Below, piece by piece: positions 24,402 to 32,071 of a DNA stretch of 32,125 nucleotides (positions within the stretch are counted from its first letter, which is position 1; the number at the start of each line of letters is the position of its first letter). A program made the position numbers and the translations under genes. The notes beneath the pieces are model-generated. The model saw only the letters and a program-made list of their open reading frames with translations, was not told where the DNA came from and did not search any database. Source of the stretch: an uncultured Ruaniaceae bacterium (GTDB lineage Bacteria > Actinomycetota > Actinomycetes > Actinomycetales > Beutenbergiaceae); NCBI GenBank assembly GCA_938004115.1, contig CALKWS010000083.1, positions 1-32,125 of the forward strand, read 5' to 3'.

Positions 24402-24953
24402 TCAACCTGAGGGGAACTTGCGCAGGATCCGGGTCACGGTGAGCCAGGTGCGGGTGGTGATGCCGGTGCCGAACTCCCGCTGCAGCCACCCCATGAAGTC
24501 CGGTGTGCGGGTGCCGGTGGTGTCCACCACCGCCAGCACCGCCCGGCAGTGCGCGTCGTAGCCGAGCACATCCACCTCGGGCGACGGCGGTGCGGGGAAA
24601 GGCTCCGGAACCGGGTCCAGAGGGTCCTTGCAGAAGGTGACCGTCAGATAGGTGGACTTGCCGTGGGTGCGTGCGCCGAACGGTTCGCGGTCCATCAGGT
24701 GCTGCAGTTCGTCCCGGCTGCGCACGAGGGTTCCGCCGGGGATACCCAGTTGCGCGTGCAGCGCCTCCTGGATGCGCCGTTCCAGGACGGGCGCCGGCTC
24801 GCCGGTCGGATCGGCGAAGACGATGTTGCCGCTGGCCAGCACCGAGGCGACCTCGGTGAATCCCAGGCCCTGGAACACGCCCCGGAGCCTGTCGTTGCGC
24901 ATATTCGGGTCACTGGGACCGATCCCGCGCAACAATGCGCAGTAACGAGTCAT
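24402..24953 (-). CDS. DUF1697 family protein
   Basis: Conserved protein of unknown function, 183 aa. Seen: the DUF1697 opening MTRYCALLRGIGPSDPNMRN, then LGFTEVASVLASGNIVFADP and a basic end (TWLTVTRILRKFPSG), with a ferredoxin-like strand-helix pattern in between. No catalytic residues can be assigned. It converges with aceB (81 nt between stops) and its ATG lies 50 nt from the end of mrpG on the same strand, so it could be read through from the mrp operon or have its own promoter. Confidence 0.82.
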   Translation of the reverse strand: MTRYCALLRGIGPSDPNMRNDRLRGVFQGLGFTEVASVLASGNIVFADPTGEPAPVLERRIQEALHAQLGIPGGTLVRSRDELQHLMDREPFGARTHGKSTYLTVTFCKDPLDPVPEPFPAPPSPEVDVLGYDAHCRAVLAVVDTTGTRTPDFMGWLQREFGTGITTRTWLTVTRILRKFPSG

Positions 24954-25003
24954 GACCTGACGATACGCAGGCCGGCCGGCACCGACCAGATGCCGGCACC
25001 GGG

Positions 25004-25360
25004 TCAGCGCGCCGGGTCCTGCTCCTCGCTGCCTGGTTCGGAGGCAGTGAGGTCGTTGAACGTGATCCGGTTGATCGGTGAACGCGCCAGATAGGCCGCC
25101 CGGCCCATCGCCGAGGTCGCCACGGCCGAGGTGGTCAGTTGGAACACCACGATCCCCAGCACCTTGATCCCGCTGGCCAGCCCGGGTTGCAGCGCGAGCG
25201 CCCCCACCACGATCAACCCGATCCCCAGTCCAGCGGCGGTGCCCACGGCGGAGATCCGGGTGTACACGTCGGGGAACCGGAACAGCCCGACGCCGGCGAC
25301 GGCGAACAGCACCACCCCGGCGAGGACGAACACCTGGCCGAGCACGTCCCACATACTCAT
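25004..25360 (-). CDS. mrpG: Mrp cation/proton antiporter subunit G
   Basis: Small membrane subunit of the multisubunit Na+(K+)/H+ antiporter, 118 aa, with three hydrophobic helices. Seen: VLGQVFVLAGVVLFAVAGVG then LFRFPDVYTRISAVGTAAGL, the MnhG/PhaG hallmark (FPDVYTR.H/S), and IKVLGIVVFQLTTSAVATSA. The start is ATG 25360, overlapping the mrpF stop by 4 nt; a second ATG at 25354 is possible. The last 25 or so residues are acidic and hydrophilic. Last gene of the operon. Confidence 0.9.
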   Translation of the reverse strand: MSMWDVLGQVFVLAGVVLFAVAGVGLFRFPDVYTRISAVGTAAGLGIGLIVVGALALQPGLASGIKVLGIVVFQLTTSAVATSAMGRAAYLARSPINRITFNDLTASEPGSEEQDPAR

Positions 25361-25614
25361 CGCCTCCCCCTCGTCAGCGCCCGGGCCAGCGACAGCGCGG
25401 ACAGGAAACCCACCAGCGTGGCGATCAGCAGCAGGTCGAACGTGGCGAGCGAGCCCGCACGCACCCCGGCCAGCGCGATCAACCCGAGCACGGAGAACAT
25501 GAACAGGTCCGCAGCCACGGCCCGGTCGGCGTCGGTGGGGCCGATCAGCATCCGCGCCGCGGCGAGCAGGCACACCACCACCAGCACCACGATGGACACA
25601 TCGAGCCCGATCAT
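25357..25614 (-). CDS. mrpF: Mrp cation/proton antiporter subunit F
   Basis: Small membrane subunit, 85 aa, three helices. Seen: MIGLDVSIVVLVVVCLLAAA, then RMLIGPTDADRAVAADLF, the MnhF motif (R.G.P...DR..A.D), and helices up to the basic end ALTRGRR. ATG 25614 overlaps the mrpE stop by 4 nt, and its own stop overlaps mrpG by 4 nt. Length is typical. Confidence 0.9.
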   Translation of the reverse strand: MIGLDVSIVVLVVVCLLAAARMLIGPTDADRAVAADLFMFSVLGLIALAGVRAGSLATFDLLLIATLVGFLSALSLARALTRGRR

Positions 25615-25970
25615 GGCCTCACCCCCCTGCGGCGCACGGCCCACAGCAGCCAGTCCTCCATGTGCCGCAGGTCCGCGCGCAGGTCATCGGCGGAGTCGTT
25701 GTACATCCCGTGCACGTACAGCACCCGCGTGCCCTCATCGGTGACCTGCATGCCCATGGTCAACGTACCCGGGGTCAGGGTGATGATCGCCCCGAACAGG
25801 GTGATCTCCAGGTCCGTGGCACATCGCGTGGGTAGTTCCACGAACCCCGGGGTGGAGTCCTGACCCGGGGTGATGAGGTCCCGGACCACGGTGAGGTTGG
25901 AGGTGATCACCGCCCAGGCGAACCAGAACACGAACACCACCAGCCGCAGGGGCCACGTCAGCCAGCTCAT
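25611..25970 (-). CDS. mrpE: Mrp cation/proton antiporter subunit E
   Basis: Membrane subunit, 119 aa. Seen: one or two N-terminal helices (LRLVVFVFWFAWAVITSNLT), then a cytoplasmic domain with LFGAIITLTPGTLTMGM, the MnhE hallmark (ITLTPGT), and LYVHGMYND. Slightly shorter than the usual 150-160 aa because only the first part of the N-terminal helix pair is present. ATG 25970 overlaps the mrpD stop by 4 nt. Confidence 0.9.
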   Translation of the reverse strand: MSWLTWPLRLVVFVFWFAWAVITSNLTVVRDLITPGQDSTPGFVELPTRCATDLEITLFGAIITLTPGTLTMGMQVTDEGTRVLYVHGMYNDSADDLRADLRHMEDWLLWAVRRRGVRP

Positions 25971-27601
25971 CCGCCTCGCACCGCCTCCACGTACGCGGTG
26001 GTGTCGGCCAGGTTGCCGGCCGCGACCTCCGCCAGGGACAACAGCACCTCACCGCCCAGACCCAGGGTGGTGGTGATCGCCGCCAGCGCCAGCGCGGGCA
26101 TGGTCAGCCTCAACCCCACCCGGCGGCCGACGACGGCGTCCGTGGCCGGGCCGGTGACCGCACCTGCCGCTGCGGTGCTCCGGGCGGCCGGGACCGGCGC
26201 CGCACCAGCCTGGTCGCTGGTGCCGTCCGCACCGCCCGAGGCGCCCACAGCCGCTGGTACCGGCCGCACCCGGGCCGCTGCGTCGTCGTCGGGCGCGTGT
26301 TCGGACCGGCCCCAGAACATGCCCGACCAGATCTTCAGCATGGACAACAGCGTGATCAGGCTGACCACCACCATGGCCACCGCCGCGGCGATCTGCCGGG
26401 CGTCGATGGAGGCGAGGATCAGGCTGTACTTGGCCACGAACCCGGAGAACGGGGGAATTCCGGCCAGGGACAGCGCGGCGATGAAGAAGGCGACCGCCAG
26501 CACCGGGTCGCGGCGGGCCACACCGGAGACCCGCCCGAGCCGGTCGGTGCCGTGGGTGACCTCCACCGCGCCCACGGACAGGAACAGGGAGGCCTTCACG
26601 ATCATGTGATGCAGCAGGTAGAAGATGCCCGCGGTCAGGCCCAGCGGCCCGAACAGCGCCACCCCCATGAGGATGTAGCCGATCTGGCTGACCATGTGGA
26701 AGGCCAGCACGGTGCGGCCCCGGCTCTCCCCCACCGCCCCGAGCACCCCGATGACCATGGTGAGGGTGAAGGCGACCACCCCGACCCACAGGTACCGCTC
26801 GTCGCCGTCGAACATCACCGCGTAGATGCGGTAGATCGCATAGATGGCCACCTTGGTGTGCAGACCGGAGAACAGGGCGTTGATCGCCGGTGAGGTCGAG
26901 GGGTAGGCCCGGGCGAGCCACCCGTGCACCGGCACCACCGCGGCCTTGATCGACAATGCGAACAGCGACACGGTGGCCGCGATCGCCACGGTCGGGTCGG
27001 TGGCGGCCATGCCGGCGAGCTCGGCCAGCACCACCGTGCCGGTCACGCCGTACACCAGCGCCACCCCGGCCAGGAACAGGGTGGAGGTGAGCAGGTTCAC
27101 GGTGATGTACAGCCGGGCGCCGGCGATCTGCCGCAGCCCCCCGCGGCCGGGGGCGGCCAGCACGAACAGTGCGTAGGAGGGCAGCAGCATGACCTCGATG
27201 AACACGAACAGGTTGAAGATGTCCCCAGTCAGCAACCCGCCGTTGACGCCGGCCACCAGGATGAGCACGGTAGGCGCCAGGTAGCGGGTGCGCCCCACCT
27301 GGGTGAGCGTGGCGAACCAGGCGCACACCAGGGACAGCAACCCGGTGACGGTGAGCATGAGCGCGGAGAAGGTGTCCGCCACGAACGGGATGGCGATCCC
27401 GAAGGGCCAGGCGCCGATACCGTGGGCCAGCACCGTCCCGTCCCGGGTGGCGGCCACCAGCGCCACCGCGCCGGCGGTGAGCAGCGCGAGGATGGTCAGC
27501 AACGCCACCTGGTGCAGGCGCGTACGGTGCGGGATCGCGATGAGCGCCCCGCCGCTGAGCAGCGGGACGGCGACGAACAAGGCCAGCAGGGTGCCGGTCA
27601 T
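25967..27601 (-). CDS. mrpD: Mrp cation/proton antiporter subunit D (with Ala-rich insert)
   Basis: Large proton-channel-type subunit related to NuoM/NuoN, 544 aa, about 14 helices. Seen: FIEVMLLPSYALF with the conserved membrane Glu, ALSIKAAVVPVHGWLARAYP with the conserved Lys, SGLHTKVAIYAIYRI, and LLHHMIVKASLFLSVGAVE. Between the penultimate and last helices (about residues 433-498, bases 26108-26305) sits a 66-residue Ala/Gly/Pro/Asp-rich hydrophilic insert absent from the family as I know it. ATG 27601 overlaps mrpC by 4 nt. Confidence 0.93.
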   Translation of the reverse strand: MTGTLLALFVAVPLLSGGALIAIPHRTRLHQVALLTILALLTAGAVALVAATRDGTVLAHGIGAWPFGIAIPFVADTFSALMLTVTGLLSLVCAWFATLTQVGRTRYLAPTVLILVAGVNGGLLTGDIFNLFVFIEVMLLPSYALFVLAAPGRGGLRQIAGARLYITVNLLTSTLFLAGVALVYGVTGTVVLAELAGMAATDPTVAIAATVSLFALSIKAAVVPVHGWLARAYPSTSPAINALFSGLHTKVAIYAIYRIYAVMFDGDERYLWVGVVAFTLTMVIGVLGAVGESRGRTVLAFHMVSQIGYILMGVALFGPLGLTAGIFYLLHHMIVKASLFLSVGAVEVTHGTDRLGRVSGVARRDPVLAVAFFIAALSLAGIPPFSGFVAKYSLILASIDARQIAAAVAMVVVSLITLLSMLKIWSGMFWGRSEHAPDDDAAARVRPVPAAVGASGGADGTSDQAGAAPVPAARSTAAAGAVTGPATDAVVGRRVGLRLTMPALALAAITTTLGLGGEVLLSLAEVAAGNLADTTAYVEAVRGG

Positions 27602-28005
27602 GGCGCCACCTGCCCGCCGGTGGCCGGGGCGCTCTGCGGGTGAGCCGCGCCGTCCTGGTCCTCGGGGTAGCCGGGGTGGTCGTCGAGGTGGTCCGGCACG
27701 GTGTCGTGGGTGTCGTCCTCGCGGCGACCGGCCACGGCCAGCACGAGCATCACCACGGTGATGGAGAAGGCGATCACGATCGCGGTGAGCACGAAGGCCT
27801 GGGGCAACGGGTCGGCCACCACATCCGGGTCCAGGTCGCCGCCGAGGGGTTCGCCGCGCCGGTGGGTGCCGCCGGCGGCGAACAGGATGAGGTTCACCCC
27901 GTGGGAGAGCAGGATGAACCCGAGCACGATCCGGAACATCTCCCGTTGCAGGAACAGGTAGACCGCGCCGCCGATCAGCAATCCCGCAGTCAGGGCCAGG
28001 GTCAT
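27598..28005 (-). CDS. mrpC: Mrp cation/proton antiporter subunit C
   Basis: Membrane subunit related to NuoK, 135 aa, three helices. Seen: MTLALTAGLLIGGAVYLFLQ, then MFRIVLGFILLSHGVNLILF, the MnhC hallmark (hGFILLSHGVNLl), then DPLPQAFVLTAIVIAFSITV with the DP.PQALVLTAIVI motif. The C-terminal 40 residues are acidic, His-containing and hydrophilic. ATG 28005 overlaps the mrpA stop by 4 nt. Confidence 0.93.
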   Translation of the reverse strand: MTLALTAGLLIGGAVYLFLQREMFRIVLGFILLSHGVNLILFAAGGTHRRGEPLGGDLDPDVVADPLPQAFVLTAIVIAFSITVVMLVLAVAGRREDDTHDTVPDHLDDHPGYPEDQDGAAHPQSAPATGGQVAP

Positions 28006-30899
28006 GGCCGTCTCACCTCCGTACGGCGGTCGGGTTGCGAGGTCTGCCCGGCGTCGCCTCGCGCTGGTGTGCCGGGTCGGTCCGGATCCGGTAGCGCCGG
28101 GGTGGCCGTGGCGGACTGCCCGACGGCGGAACGCTTCGAGCCGAGCAGGTTCACCGCGGCGAGCACGATGCCCAGCACCGCCAGGTAGACCCCGGCGTCG
28201 AAGGCCAGCGCGGTGGTCAGGTCCACCCCGAGCACCGTGCCGTGCAGTGGCCGCAGGAACGACCCGTCGGCCAGCCCGACCAGGCCGATCCCGGCGCCGA
28301 CCATCACCCCGGACCCGATCAGCGCCATGGCGGACATCCGGATGGTGCGGTCGCGCGGGGCGGACAGGTAGGCCAGCGCCAACCCCGCCCCGCCGATGAG
28401 GGCAGCGATGAAGCCGCCGCCGGGCAGTTGGTGGCCACGGAACAGGAACAACGCCGAGAGCACCACCACCGCCGGGCCCACGCCCCGCTGCAGGGTGCGC
28501 AGGAACACGGTGTTGTGCTCCGGATCCGCCACACCCCCGCCGTGCCGCAGCGGCGGGTCGGGGCGCTGCACCGGCATCGGGCGGCGCACTGCCAGGATCG
28601 CCGCCACCGCCACCCCGGCCACGCCGAGCACGGTAAGTTCCCCCAGCGTGTCCAGCGCGCGGAAGTCCACCAGGATCGTGTTGACCACGTTCTGCCCGCC
28701 GGTGAGTTCCTCGCCCTCGGTGAGGTAGTACTGACCGGCCGGTGACATCGGGCGCCGCCCGGTCAGTGCCAGCACCCCGGCGGTGGTCGCCGCCCCGGCC
28801 GCGAGCGCCAGGGCGCCCGCGCCCAGGCGGCGGCGGGTCGAGGCCGGCCGGAACCGCGTGGGCAGCCGGCGCAGCACCAGCACCATCACCACCACGGTGA
28901 GGATCTCCACCAGCAACTGGGTCAGGGCCACGTCCGCGGCGCCGAGCACGAAGTACCACAGGGTGGTGGCGAACCCCACCACGCCGGTCACCACGATCGC
29001 CGCCACCCTGGTGGGCGCGCGCAGCGCACCGGCCACACCGGCTGCGATGAGCACCACCAGCAGCCAGTCCAGCGGTTGGCTGCGGGTGCCCGCCACCTGC
29101 GGCAACGGCACCAGCCTGGCCAGCCCCACCACGGCGATGAGCACCACCATCGCCATCGGTATCGCCAGGTGGCGGGCAGGAGCATGGGAGGCGGTAGGGG
29201 CGGCGACCTTCGCCCCGAGGCCGATCACGCCGCGCCGCGCGGCGTCCACCACCGCCAACGCCGAGACCGGGAAGGACCGGCCGGCCAGCACCCGTTCGAT
29301 CCGTTCGCGGGCGCCGATGGCCACCGCGCCCAGCCCGAGCGCGATGGCGGACAGCACCAGGGCCACGTTCAACCCGTGCCACAGCGCGAGGTGCGCCTGC
29401 ACCTGGGTGCCCGCGGCGGCGCCGGCGGCGGTCCCGATCAGGTCGTCCAGCAGGAACGGCGCCAGTCCGAGCACCAGGCCGGCCGCGCCGGGTAGGGCGG
29501 CCGGCAGCCAGAACCGTGCCGGCGCCTCCCGCGTTCGGTCCACCTGCTCGGGCGGCACGGTCGAGGCCACCTGTGGTGGGCGGCTGAGCAGCCCCCACAC
29601 GATCCGCCCGGAGTAGGCGACGGTGAGCACCGAGGCGATCACTCCCCCGGCGGCCACCAGTGCCCCTTGGGGCCCGTCCAGGCTCAGGAAGCCCTCGTAC
29701 AGACCCTCCTTGGACACGAAGCCCAGTAACGGTGGCACACCGGCCATGGAGGCAACGGTGACCACCATCGCCGCCGACGTGACCGGCATGGCGCGGCCCA
29801 CCCCGCGGATCTCGCGCAGATCCCGGCTCCCGGCCTGGTGGTCCACCACGCCGATGAGCATGAACAGCGACCCCTTGAACAGCGCGTGGGCCACCGTGTG
29901 CAGCACCCCGGCCAGGATCGCCGCCGGTGTCCCCACCCCGATCACCGCCACGAGCAGTCCCAGTTGGCTCACCGTGGAGTAGGCGGCCAGTTCCTTCAGG
30001 TCGTGCTGACGCAGCGCCGTCAGCGCCCCGAGCACCGCGGTGAGCAGGCCGGTGCCGATGAGCAGCACCGACCACGTGGGGACGTGGGCGAAAGCGGCGG
30101 AGAACCGCAGCAGCAGGTAGATGCCGGCCTTCACCATCGCCGCGGCGTGCAGGTAGGCGCTCACCGGGGTGATGGCCACCATGGCGTCGGGCAGCCAGGC
30201 CTGGAAGGGGAACTGGGCGGACTTGGTGAACGCGGCCAGCGCCACGAGCACCACCACCGCGATGGTCAGGCCGCTTCGTTGGCTCCAGACGTCGTGCGTG
30301 AGGATCGTGCTGAGCCGGGTGGTGCCGGTGGCCACCGCCATCGTCACCACTGCCGCGAGCAGGCACAGCCCCCCGGCCACGGTGACCAGCAGCGTGCGGA
30401 TCGCCGGTTCCCGGGCGTGGGGGCCGGAGCGGGCGATCAGGAAGAAGGAGCACAGGGTGGTGATCTCCCAGGTGACGAACAGCACCACCACGTCGTCGGC
30501 CAGCACCAGGGCGAGCATCGCGGCGGCGAACAGGGTCATCCAGCCGTAGAACCCAGCCTGCGGCCCCTTGCCGAGGTAGCCGGCGCTGTAGGCCAGGACC
30601 ACCGCGCCGATTCCCAGCACCAGCAGCGCGAACACCAGGGACAGTCCGTCCAGGCGCCACGCCAGGTGCACGTCGAGGGTGGGCATCCACGCCAGCACCT
30701 GGGTGAGCGGCTCCCCGGTGAGTACCGGCGCGCCTTGTGTCGCGACCGCGGCACACAGGCCCGCGAGCCCCGTGCCCAGGACCCAGCCGGCGCGGGCGCC
30801 CAGCCACTGGCCGGCGAACGGGGCCAGCAGCGCGAGCAGGGCGGCGATGCCCAGGATCGTCACCAAGACCAAGACCTCACTCGTTTCGCTCGACGACAA
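28002..30899 (-). CDS. mrpA: Mrp cation/proton antiporter subunit A fused to subunit B
   Basis: Largest subunit of the antiporter, 965 aa, about 20 helices. Seen: an N-terminal NuoL-like domain with FVTWEITTLCSFFLI (Glu near 145), FTKSAQFPFQAWLPDAM (Lys near 226) and HAAAMVKAGIYLLLR; a middle MrpA-specific region; and a C-terminal domain (about 799-920) with LFRGHQLPGGGFIAALIGGA, which is the MrpB signature. So mrpA and mrpB are one gene, as in group 2 operons. The tail (about 921-965) is hydrophilic. The start is unsure: TTG 30899 keeps the whole frame but lacks a ribosome-binding site; TTG 30872, TTG 30866 or GTG 30863 behind GAGTGAGG are alternatives. Confidence 0.93.
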   Translation of the reverse strand: MSSSETSEVLVLVTILGIAALLALLAPFAGQWLGARAGWVLGTGLAGLCAAVATQGAPVLTGEPLTQVLAWMPTLDVHLAWRLDGLSLVFALLVLGIGAVVLAYSAGYLGKGPQAGFYGWMTLFAAAMLALVLADDVVVLFVTWEITTLCSFFLIARSGPHAREPAIRTLLVTVAGGLCLLAAVVTMAVATGTTRLSTILTHDVWSQRSGLTIAVVVLVALAAFTKSAQFPFQAWLPDAMVAITPVSAYLHAAAMVKAGIYLLLRFSAAFAHVPTWSVLLIGTGLLTAVLGALTALRQHDLKELAAYSTVSQLGLLVAVIGVGTPAAILAGVLHTVAHALFKGSLFMLIGVVDHQAGSRDLREIRGVGRAMPVTSAAMVVTVASMAGVPPLLGFVSKEGLYEGFLSLDGPQGALVAAGGVIASVLTVAYSGRIVWGLLSRPPQVASTVPPEQVDRTREAPARFWLPAALPGAAGLVLGLAPFLLDDLIGTAAGAAAGTQVQAHLALWHGLNVALVLSAIALGLGAVAIGARERIERVLAGRSFPVSALAVVDAARRGVIGLGAKVAAPTASHAPARHLAIPMAMVVLIAVVGLARLVPLPQVAGTRSQPLDWLLVVLIAAGVAGALRAPTRVAAIVVTGVVGFATTLWYFVLGAADVALTQLLVEILTVVVMVLVLRRLPTRFRPASTRRRLGAGALALAAGAATTAGVLALTGRRPMSPAGQYYLTEGEELTGGQNVVNTILVDFRALDTLGELTVLGVAGVAVAAILAVRRPMPVQRPDPPLRHGGGVADPEHNTVFLRTLQRGVGPAVVVLSALFLFRGHQLPGGGFIAALIGGAGLALAYLSAPRDRTIRMSAMALIGSGVMVGAGIGLVGLADGSFLRPLHGTVLGVDLTTALAFDAGVYLAVLGIVLAAVNLLGSKRSAVGQSATATPALPDPDRPGTPARGDAGQTSQPDRRTEVRRP

Positions 30900-30903
30900 G
30901 TCG

Positions 30904-30922
30904 GGTAGGCCGCGTGCCTACC
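30904..30922 (-). other. Hairpin between the 46-codon small ORF and mrpA
   Basis: GGTAGGC (30904-30910) and GCCTACC (30916-30922) form a perfect 7-bp stem with a 5-nt loop, lying in the 28-nt space between the stop of the small ORF and the TTG of mrpA. In the transcript it would sit over the translation start region of mrpA. There is no U-tract, so a simple terminator is less likely than an operator or a translational control element. Confidence 0.6.
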
Positions 30923-30927
30923 GGCGG

Positions 30928-31068
30928 TCAGTGCGTCGGGTGCGGAGGAGCGGCACCGGCCTGCGGGTCGCCCCAGGAGGAGATCTGACCGTTGGTGCCC
31001 ACCCCGGGCGGCAGCGGCCGGAGCACCGGGCGGAACCCGGATCCGGCAGGAGTGGCCACACAGCGCAT
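30928..31068 (-). CDS. Candidate 46-aa leaderless small protein ahead of mrpA
   Basis: Unrecognised small ORF: MRCVATPAGSGFRPVLRPLP, then PGVGTNGQISSWGDPQAG and a Pro/His-rich end. Reasons to think it is real: third codon positions are mostly G or C, it has a balanced amino-acid make-up (unlike the Arg-rich shadow frames around it), and TATCAT (31075-31080) ends 6 nt before its ATG, the spacing of an actinobacterial leaderless start. It ends 28 nt upstream of mrpA on the same strand, so it would be the first cistron of the mrp transcript. It has no signal peptide and no membrane segment. It may be a regulatory leader, a small subunit, or chance. Confidence 0.5.
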   Translation of the reverse strand: MRCVATPAGSGFRPVLRPLPPGVGTNGQISSWGDPQAGAAPPHPTH

Positions 31069-31074
31069 CGCTCG

Positions 31075-31112
31075 ATGATAGCCCGCCGCCGGGTTCGGCC
31101 GACCGAACCCGG
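31075..31112 (-). promoter_or_regulatory. Promoter of small ORF/mrp operon with 10+10 bp palindrome
   Basis: On the minus strand TATCAT (31075-31080) is a near-consensus -10 box. Just upstream, CCGGGTTCGG (31089-31098) and CCGAACCCGG (31103-31112) form a perfect inverted repeat with a 4-nt spacer, covering the -35 region. It is well placed for a repressor or activator of the mrp operon and lies within 100 bp of the divergent orn start. Confidence 0.6.
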
Positions 31113-31164
31113 ACCGGCCGGCGCGAGCGAGGCCCGGGCCTGCTGCGAGCGGCGGACCGGCCGA

Positions 31165-31170
31165 TATGGT
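31165..31170 (+). promoter_or_regulatory. Candidate -10 box for leaderless orn
   Basis: TATGGT at 31165-31170 lies 7 nt before GTG 31178. That places the transcription start at the GTG, giving a leaderless orn mRNA. No good -35 is visible 16-19 nt upstream. The same hexamer precedes ramB on the other strand with similar spacing. Confidence 0.5.
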
Positions 31171-31177
31171 GGCCGGC

Positions 31178-31942
31178 GTGAACGCTAAGAACAACGCCCG
31201 GGTCAAGGAACCGATCGTCTGGATCGATTGCGAGATGACCGGTCTGGACACGGTGAACGACGCGTTGGTGGAGATCGCGGTGATCGTCACCGACTCCGAT
31301 CTCACCGCACTCGACCCGGGGATGGAAGTGGTCATCAAACCTCCCCGCGAGGCGTTGGCGAACATGCCGGAGGTGGTGGTACAGATGCACACCGAGTCCG
31401 GGTTGCTGGACATGCTCGACGACGGCGTGAGTGTGGCCGAGGCGCAGGCCCAGGTGCTCGAGTACGTGCGCCGGTTCGTCCCGGAGCCGGGCAAGGCGCC
31501 GCTGGCCGGGAACTCGGTGGGCACCGACCGGATGTTCCTGGAGCGGGATATGCCCGAACTCACCGCACACCTGCACTACCGCATCATCGACGTCTCCTCG
31601 ATCAAGGAACTCGCGCGGCGGTGGTACCCACGGGCGTACTACAACGCCCCGGTCAAAGACGGCGGCCATCGGGCCCTGGCCGACATCGCCGAGAGCATCG
31701 ACGAACTGCGGTACTACCGCTCGGTGCTGTTCCCGGAGCAGCCGGGCCCGGATTCCGCCAGCGCTAAGGCTGCGGCCGAGGCGGTCAAGAAGGATCCGAC
31801 GCTTCGCGAGGCCGACCAGCCGCCCGTCGTCACGGCCGAGAACCTGAAATCCGGTAGCGGCGGTTCCGCCGCGGATGGGCCCGCCGTCGGCACTGGACCG
31901 ACCGGGGCTGACGGTTCGCCCGAGGGCGGCCCGAGGGCCTGA
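31178..31942 (+). CDS. orn: Oligoribonuclease
   Basis: 3'-5' exonuclease that degrades 2-5-nt RNAs, finishing mRNA decay and cleaving pGpG. Seen: the DEDDh set: WIDCEMTG (Asp17, Glu19), GNSVGTDRMFL (Asp) and DGGHRALADI (His, Asp). The catalytic part ends near residue 185; after it follow about 70 residues of Ala/Gly/Pro/Ser-rich low-complexity sequence, so at 254 aa it is longer than typical Orn (180-215). The start is GTG 31178 because of the -10 box 7 nt upstream and lack of a ribosome-binding site; ATG 31166 is the alternative but lies inside that box. tRNA-His follows, an arrangement I recall from mycobacteria. Confidence 0.93.
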   Translation: MNAKNNARVKEPIVWIDCEMTGLDTVNDALVEIAVIVTDSDLTALDPGMEVVIKPPREALANMPEVVVQMHTESGLLDMLDDGVSVAEAQAQVLEYVRRFVPEPGKAPLAGNSVGTDRMFLERDMPELTAHLHYRIIDVSSIKELARRWYPRAYYNAPVKDGGHRALADIAESIDELRYYRSVLFPEQPGPDSASAKAAAEAVKKDPTLREADQPPVVTAENLKSGSGGSAADGPAVGTGPTGADGSPEGGPRA

Positions 31943-31953
31943 CCGGGCCGGCG

Positions 31954-31973
31954 CGGGTTCCTCCGGGAACCCG
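31954..31973 (+). terminator. Terminator hairpin downstream of orn
   Basis: CGGGTTCC (31954-31961) and GGAACCCG (31966-31973) form a perfect 8-bp stem closed by a TCCG loop, a UNCG-type tetraloop that is unusually stable in RNA. It starts 12 nt after the orn stop. There is no U-tract. Confidence 0.7.
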
Positions 31974-32036
31974 TGAGGGTGATCAACGCAACGTTCGCAA
32001 GCGGCCCCGTTTGGCGCGTACAGTTGCCAACTTGGG

Positions 32037-32042
32037 TACACT
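32037..32042 (+). promoter_or_regulatory. -10 box upstream of tRNA-His
   Basis: TACACT matches the -10 consensus at four of six positions and lies 29 nt before the tRNA-His gene. A TTGGCG at 32011-32016 would give a 20-nt spacer, longer than usual, so the -35 is uncertain. Confidence 0.45.
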
Positions 32043-32071
32043 GAACGTCGCCGGGCGATCCCCGGCACCTT

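Noticed and set aside
27598..30807. A 1069-codon open frame, the longest in the window, on the minus strand
   Set aside because: Only its last 135 codons (mrpC) are real. The rest is a Gly/Arg/His-rich shadow of mrpA in another frame, with no domain pattern, kept open by the high GC content.
30860..32068. 402-codon minus-strand frame opposite orn
   Set aside because: Antisense shadow of orn; the protein lacks domain features and runs through the tRNA-His promoter and the orn terminator.
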